A stretch of DNA of 64,000 nucleotides from Sphingomonas sp. SUN019. Its GTDB lineage: Bacteria > Pseudomonadota > Alphaproteobacteria > Sphingomonadales > Sphingomonadaceae. The notes below the pieces were generated by a model. That model did not search any database and was not told the origin of the DNA. It worked only from the letters and a program-made list of their open reading frames with translations. The DNA lies in assembly GCF_024758705.1 (NCBI RefSeq), contig NZ_CP096971.1, positions 868,001-932,000 on the forward strand. The letters run 5' to 3'. A program made the translations under genes and the position numbers. Position 1 is the first letter of the stretch. Every line of letters starts with the position of its first letter. Below, one piece after another: positions 59,416 through 64,000 of this stretch.

Positions 59416-60507
59416 TTACGGTAGGTGCACGCTATCTCCGAATCGCGTCGCCGCATAGCGGTTAGCATCTAGTCCATTCGGCGACGCATCGCCCAGCAGC
59501 AGCGCCGCGCCGATCGCCGCGCCGGCGGGGGCCGTCTGGATGCCGAAGCCGCCCTGCCCCGCGAACCAGAAGAAGCCGGGGCTGCGGGCGTCGAAGCCGT
59601 ACACCGGCAGGCGATCGGGCGCGAAGCTGCGCAGGCCCGCCCAGCTGCGCTCGACCCGCGTCACCCGCCAGTCGACGACGTGTTCGAACCGGTCGATCGC
59701 GATCGCCACGTCCAACTCCTCGGGCTGCGCATCGGTCGGGTCGCACGGCGTCTCGTCATGCGGGCTGAGCCACAGCCGCCCGCCCGACTCGGGCTTGAAA
59801 TAGAAATCGCCGCCAAGATGCGCGACATGCGGCATCTCCGTCGGCGCGGCGGGATCGCTGCGTAGCTGCACCAAGGTGCGGCGGTACGGCTGGATGCCGA
59901 GCGGCGCGACATCGGCGGCGACCGCGACCGGATCGGCCCACGCCCCTGCCGCATTCACCAGCACCGCCGCCTCGAACTCACCCGCGCCGGTGACGATCCG
60001 CCACCGGCCGTTAGCGCGAGTCGCGGACTGCAGCGCAGCGTTCAGCGCCAGCGTCGCTCCCGCCCGACGCGCGGTCGCCAGCGCGTCGGCGTGCAGCCCG
60101 GCGACGTCGATGTACGCACAGCTCGGCTCGCGCACGCCGATCGTCCAGCCGTCGCGCAGTCCCGGCACGAACCCGGCCGGATCGACCCGTTCCAGCGCGA
60201 CGCCGGTCCCATCGAACTCGGCCATGAACGCGTCCGCCAGCGCGGCGTCCGACGCTTGCCCGATGTGCAGCGAGCCGAGCGGTTCCAGGAACCCGCCCGC
60301 CTTCAGCGGCGCTTCGGACGCGGAGGTCAGCGGCTGGATGCCCGGCCCGCCATAGGTTTCGGACCAGAACGCCGCCGACCGCCCGGTCGCGTGATACCCC
60401 GCAGCATCCTCCGCCTCGAGCAACAGCACACGCGCGCGCGATCCGATCGCCGCGGCGAGCGTGGCCCCGGCGATCCCGGCACCCACGATGGCGATGTCGT
60501 AGCTCAA
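59416..60507 (-). CDS. FAD-dependent amine/amino-acid oxidoreductase (DAO family)
   Basis: 363 residues from a TTG overlapping the hydrolase stop (TTGA). The N-terminal FAD motif is VGAGIAGATLAAAIGS (7-22). A downstream FAD-contacting region (WFAGQGGFGIQTAPAGA) matches DadA/SoxA-type oxidases of glycine or D-amino acids. Substrate unknown. Coupled to the alpha/beta-hydrolase gene. Confidence 0.87.
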   Translation of the reverse strand: MSYDIAIVGAGIAGATLAAAIGSRARVLLLEAEDAAGYHATGRSAAFWSETYGGPGIQPLTSASEAPLKAGGFLEPLGSLHIGQASDAALADAFMAEFDGTGVALERVDPAGFVPGLRDGWTIGVREPSCAYIDVAGLHADALATARRAGATLALNAALQSATRANGRWRIVTGAGEFEAAVLVNAAGAWADPVAVAADVAPLGIQPYRRTLVQLRSDPAAPTEMPHVAHLGGDFYFKPESGGRLWLSPHDETPCDPTDAQPEELDVAIAIDRFEHVVDWRVTRVERSWAGLRSFAPDRLPVYGFDARSPGFFWFAGQGGFGIQTAPAGAAIGAALLLGDASPNGLDANRYAATRFGDSVHLP

Positions 60508-61439
60508 GATGCGTTTGTCGTCAGGAACCGGTCGATCGCTTCGAGCGCGCGGTTTCGCACCGGATCGGCCTCGCGGAGGATTTCATGCGCCGATTCGCGG
60601 CCGAAGCGCAGCAGCTCGGCGTTGGGCAAGCGTTCGGCCAGCATGATCGCGGCCTTCGCGTCGACCAGCCCGTCGGCTTCCGCCACCAGCATCAGCACCG
60701 GCGTATCGATCGATCCCAGTCGCGGGTCGGCGCGTTGCGTGCGGGTGGAAGCGAACGCCTCGGTCAGCCACGCCCAGCTCGGCGGGCCAAGCTTGATCTC
60801 TGGCGACCGGTCGAACCAATATTGCTCGTCGGCATAGCGCGTCGCGTCGTGGGTCAGCAGAGTCTGGCGATCGGGCCTGAGGCCCGGTCGCTCGTTCTTT
60901 TTCCACGCGGCGCGCGCCGGATCGCCCCGCGCGCGCATGAACCGCGCAATGCGTTCGCCGATCACCGCCCCCAGCGGCGCTTTCAGCCCCAGCATCGGCG
61001 CGACGAGCACGGCCGAATCGGGCCGAATCGCCTGTTCGGTCAGCGCGCGCAGGATCAAATGGCCGCCCATCGAATGCCCGATCGCAACCCGCAGCGCGAC
61101 CGCATCCCACTCGCGCCAGAACGACGCGAGGTCGCTGATCCAGAGATCGAAATCCTCCGCGTGTCCGACGTGCGCATCGTTCGAAAGCCGTCCCGAGCCG
61201 CCCTGCCCGCGCCAGTCGAGCGACGTGACCGACCATCCGGCATCATGCCAATGCCCGAAACTTTCCAGATACTTTTCAAACACATCGCCGCGGCCGCCCT
61301 GGAACAGGATCGCACCCCGCGCCGGTCTCTCGCGCTGTGGCCAGTCAAATCGGCGGAGCCGCCAGCCGTCAGGCGCGCTCCAGGTGGAGACGGTCGCGTC
61401 GGCGGGAATCGCGCGCCTGATCGGGGCCTGAATGGTCAT
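60504..61439 (-). CDS. alpha/beta-hydrolase, monoacylglycerol lipase-like
   Basis: 311 residues. Nucleophile elbow GHSMGGHL and the preceding LDWRGQGGSGR are typical of the lysophospholipase or monoglyceride lipase group. A predicted Asp sits in LVAEADGLVD and the His in FGRESAHEIL. No signal peptide, so cytosolic. Divergent from cpaA. Confidence 0.88.
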   Translation of the reverse strand: MTIQAPIRRAIPADATVSTWSAPDGWRLRRFDWPQRERPARGAILFQGGRGDVFEKYLESFGHWHDAGWSVTSLDWRGQGGSGRLSNDAHVGHAEDFDLWISDLASFWREWDAVALRVAIGHSMGGHLILRALTEQAIRPDSAVLVAPMLGLKAPLGAVIGERIARFMRARGDPARAAWKKNERPGLRPDRQTLLTHDATRYADEQYWFDRSPEIKLGPPSWAWLTEAFASTRTQRADPRLGSIDTPVLMLVAEADGLVDAKAAIMLAERLPNAELLRFGRESAHEILREADPVRNRALEAIDRFLTTNAS

Positions 61440-61491
61440 GCGTCGCCGTGGTTACGGTTTGGCAAGCCATTCCGTCTAGTCATACGGTCAA

Positions 61492-61965
61492 ATGGGGTGG
61501 GACATTCTTGTGTGGGGGCTTCCCGCGGCGCTCGTGCTGCTGCTCGTTTCGGCGGGCATTCAGGATGCGCGCACGCGGGAAATCGCCAATTGGAAGAACG
61601 CGGCGATCGCGCTGCTGGCCCCCTTGTGGTGGTCGGCGGTCGGCTTGTCGCCGTGGCCGGACATGGCGGTGCAGCTAGGGCTGGCGCTGCTGGTCTTCGG
61701 CTTCTTCTGTGTCGCGTTCCATTTCGGCCAGATGGGCGGCGGCGACGTGAAGATGATCGGCGCGCTCGCCTTGTGGTTGCCGCCGGCGCCGCTGCTGGCG
61801 ATGCTGATGATCATGTCGGTCATCGGCGGCGTGCTGACGTTGATCATGCTGATCGAACACAAATTCAGGCGCGGCAAAGGGGTTTTAGAGATTCCCTACG
61901 GCGTCGCCATCGCGATCGCAGGACTTATCAGTCTTCGCGAACCGCTTCTTAACCAATTCACCTAA
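61492..61965 (+). CDS. cpaA: prepilin peptidase CpaA (A24, Tad type)
   Basis: 157 residues with four or five transmembrane helices. The two catalytic Asp of A24 peptidases are D25 (IQDARTREI) and D85 (MGGGDVKM). It cleaves Flp prepilins and pseudopilins at the inner membrane. First Tad/Cpa gene of the cluster. The pilin gene that usually precedes cpaA is not present in the window. Confidence 0.92.
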   Translation: MGWDILVWGLPAALVLLLVSAGIQDARTREIANWKNAAIALLAPLWWSAVGLSPWPDMAVQLGLALLVFGFFCVAFHFGQMGGGDVKMIGALALWLPPAPLLAMLMIMSVIGGVLTLIMLIEHKFRRGKGVLEIPYGVAIAIAGLISLREPLLNQFT

Positions 61966-62018
61966 TAATGAATGCTGGACCAACACCGGCGCGCGTTCGT
62001 CGAAAGGCACGATGAGTC

Positions 62019-63065
62019 ATGGATACTCGCAAGGTTATATTGCTGGTCGGGGCGCTGATTGTGGCGGCGATCACGGCGTTCTTCGCCCGTACGCTGATCA
62101 TGGGCAGTTCGACCCCGCAGGCGAACGCCTCGATTGCGGGGGCTCCGGCCCCGGTGATCGACGGCCCGAAGGTATTGGTCGCCACCCGCGCGTTGCCGGT
62201 CGGCACGATCGTCGACGCGACCGCGCTGAAGTTTCAGCCCTGGCCGAAGGAGCTCGTCGAGGGCGCCTATTTCCAGGAAGGCCCCGAACTCGACATGAAG
62301 AATATCGTCGGCACGGTGGTGCGCCAGGCGGTCACCGCGGGTCAGCCGATCACGCAGGGCGCTTTGGTGAAGCCCGGCGATCGCGGCTTCCTGGCGGCGG
62401 CTCTCGGGCCGGGAATGCGCGCCGTCACGGTGCCCGTCTCCGCGCAAAGCTCGGTCGCTGGCTTCGTGTTCCCGGGCGACCGGATCGATTTCCTGCTGAC
62501 CCAGACGGTCGCCGGTGGCGGCGACGGACCGCCACTGAAGGCGTCGGAGACGATCATGCGCAATATGCGCGTACTCGCCACCGATCAGCGCACCAGCCAG
62601 GACAAGGATGAAACCGGCAACACCGTCGTCCGCACCTTTTCGACGGTGACGGTGGAGGCGACGCCGAAGATCGCCGAACAGATTGCGGTGGCGCAGACGC
62701 TGGGCTCGATCTCGCTGTCGCTGCGCTCGATCGCGGACAATCAGGCCGAACTGGAACAGGCGATCGCCAGCGGCGACGTGAAGGTGCCGGAGGGTTCCGA
62801 TCCGAAGGCTGAAAAGGCGATGCTGCTGCAGCTCGCCAGCGCACCGCAGACCGGCAATTCGACCTTTGCGGTCGGGGCCGACGTGTCACGTTTTCAGCGC
62901 CGTTCGGTGCCAGGGAAGAACGTCGACATGTCCGCGATGCCTGCCGCCGCCGGCGCTGCGCCAGCGGCCTCTTATCCCGGCGCCGTCGTGCGCGCTGCCG
63001 GACCCGTCGTGCGCATCGCGCGCGGCAACAACGTGACCGAAGTGCCGGTCGGGGGGAAGAACTGA
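62019..63065 (+). CDS. cpaB: Flp pilus assembly protein CpaB (RcpC)
   Basis: 348 residues. Signal anchor 5-28; SAF domain from about residue 48 (VATRALPVGTIVDATALKFQPWP in outline) and RcpC-type middle region with the GDRIDFLLT strand. It is a periplasmic component joining the secretin to the inner-membrane platform. One base from cpaC. Confidence 0.93.
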   Translation: MDTRKVILLVGALIVAAITAFFARTLIMGSSTPQANASIAGAPAPVIDGPKVLVATRALPVGTIVDATALKFQPWPKELVEGAYFQEGPELDMKNIVGTVVRQAVTAGQPITQGALVKPGDRGFLAAALGPGMRAVTVPVSAQSSVAGFVFPGDRIDFLLTQTVAGGGDGPPLKASETIMRNMRVLATDQRTSQDKDETGNTVVRTFSTVTVEATPKIAEQIAVAQTLGSISLSLRSIADNQAELEQAIASGDVKVPEGSDPKAEKAMLLQLASAPQTGNSTFAVGADVSRFQRRSVPGKNVDMSAMPAAAGAAPAASYPGAVVRAAGPVVRIARGNNVTEVPVGGKN

Positions 63066-63066
63066 G

Positions 63067-64000
63067 ATGCGCATTCGTATGAAGCCGATCGGCTGGCCGC
63101 TCGCGGTCGCGCTCGTCAGCGCCGGGATGCTCGGCGCGCCGACCGCAGCCCCCGCCGAGGCAGGGGCCACCGGCGGGGCGACTGTTCAGGTCGCGACCAA
63201 CCGCGGCAAGCTGATCACGCTGGCCAAGCCGATGAGCGACATCTTCATCGCCAATCCCGACATCGCCGACGTGCAGGTGCGTTCACCGACGCAGCTCTAC
63301 GTCTTCGGCAAGAAGGGTGGTGAAACGACGATCTCCGCCACGTCGAAATCGGGCGCGGTCGTCTACGCCGCTACCGTTCGGGTCGGGAACAATTACGACT
63401 CGCTGGGCCAGATGCTGGCGCTCGCGATGCCCGACGCTCAGGTGACGGCGACGACGATGAACGGCGTCGTCCTGCTGACCGGCACCGTCGCCAATCCCGA
63501 TGACGCGTCGGAAGCCGAACGGCTGGTGGCGGCGTTCGTGGGCGGTGAAACGAAAGTGATCAGCCGCCTGAAGACCGCGACCCCGCTGCAGGTCAATCTG
63601 CAGGTGCGTTTCGCCGAGGTGAGCCGCAGCTTCGTCAAGAACATCGGCAGCAACCTGACCACGATCGACGGCACCGGCGGATTCAAGTTTGGGGTCGGCA
63701 GCGGCCGCCCGCCCGCCAGCTTCTATACTACCGATCGCAACCTGCCGCTGGGCATCGGGCAAAGCGTGCAGGGCTACACGATCGATCCGACCACTGGTCA
63801 GGTCGTTTTGAGGCCCGGCACCTCGATCACGCCGGGCAGTCAGCGAACCACGATCGGCGGCCTCACCAAGTTTCTCGGACTCGATATCCTGGGCGCGCTC
63901 GATCTGGGCGAGCGGGTTGGCCAAGTGACAAGCCTCGCCAATCCAAACCTTACGGCGTTGTCGGGCGAAACCGGCACGTTCCTGGCCGGCGGCGAGATTC
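63067..64000 (+). CDS. cpaC: Flp pilus secretin CpaC (partial, cut by window end)
   Basis: Starts with ATG at 63067. Signal peptide 1-30, an N-terminal pilus-type domain (VATNRGKLITLAKPMSDIFIANPDIADVQV in outline) and a BON-like VTATTMNGVVLLTGTVANPDDA, then the first part of the secretin domain (LQVNLQVRFAEVSRSFVKNIG). It forms the outer-membrane pore. The last 311 codons are visible; the rest lies beyond the window. Confidence 0.93.
   Translation, partial: MRIRMKPIGWPLAVALVSAGMLGAPTAAPAEAGATGGATVQVATNRGKLITLAKPMSDIFIANPDIADVQVRSPTQLYVFGKKGGETTISATSKSGAVVYAATVRVGNNYDSLGQMLALAMPDAQVTATTMNGVVLLTGTVANPDDASEAERLVAAFVGGETKVISRLKTATPLQVNLQVRFAEVSRSFVKNIGSNLTTIDGTGGFKFGVGSGRPPASFYTTDRNLPLGIGQSVQGYTIDPTTGQVVLRPGTSITPGSQRTTIGGLTKFLGLDILGALDLGERVGQVTSLANPNLTALSGETGTFLAGGEI

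Overview
The window reads as chromosomal core sequence of a sphingomonad alphaproteobacterium, most likely Sphingomonas. Support: high GC throughout, the alphaproteobacterial str-S10-spc-alpha ribosomal order without rpsD, a Gly/Arg-rich S5 extension, a Tad/Cpa pilus system, many small exported proteins, and dispersed palindromic repeats of the kind seen in sphingomonads. The genus is inferred from protein character; no database search was run.

Layout. 1-850: a small low-GC exported protein, then the terminator and a hairpin array that follow rplQ. 853-21427 (minus strand): the translation superregion. Transcription runs from high to low coordinates: rpsL-rpsG-fusA-tuf with a terminator; then rpsJ-rplCDWB-rpsS-rplV-rpsC-rplP-rpmC-rpsQ-rplNXE-rpsN-rpsH-rplFR-rpsE-rpmD-rplO-secY-adk; then a two-gene non-ribosomal insertion (an SRPBCC protein and a 53-residue Lys/Thr-rich peptide); then a separate promoter driving rpsM-rpsK-rpoA-rplQ.

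21.6-34.6 kb: mixed genes. They include a membrane glycosyltransferase-like protein, a coupled MAPEG / amidohydrolase / alpha-beta hydrolase operon, an RcnB plus glycine-zipper protein, the pilus ATPase CpaF, a periplasmic aspartic protease with a PDZ domain, an exported methyltransferase-like protein, a DUF418 membrane protein, and an iron-storage pair (Bfd ferredoxin and bacterioferritin) with a likely iron-responsive operator.

34.7-46.4 kb: der-bamB-TPR protein, panB, then rnr translationally coupled to a subclass B3 metallo-beta-lactamase, a GNAT acetyltransferase and an ArsC-like reductase; divergent glpD; a K+ channel. 46.4-56.6 kb: an archaeal/eukaryotic-type ProRS, a DMT transporter, a DUF885 peptidase-like protein, and the glycine cleavage operon gcvT-gcvH-gcvPA-gcvPB behind a tandem glycine riboswitch. 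56.7-59.4 kb: ispH, thrB, rnhA and a YegP-like protein. 61.5-64 kb: start of the Tad pilus cluster cpaA-cpaB-cpaC, cut by the window end.

I found no phage, insertion sequence, CRISPR array or defence island, and no convincing new multi-gene system. The points most worth a second look are the hairpin array after rplQ, the S5 extension, the promoter plus Lys/Thr peptide inserted before the alpha operon, the B3 lactamase coupled to rnr, the Bfd operator, the non-bacterial-type ProRS, and the palindromic elements inside ribosomal operons.
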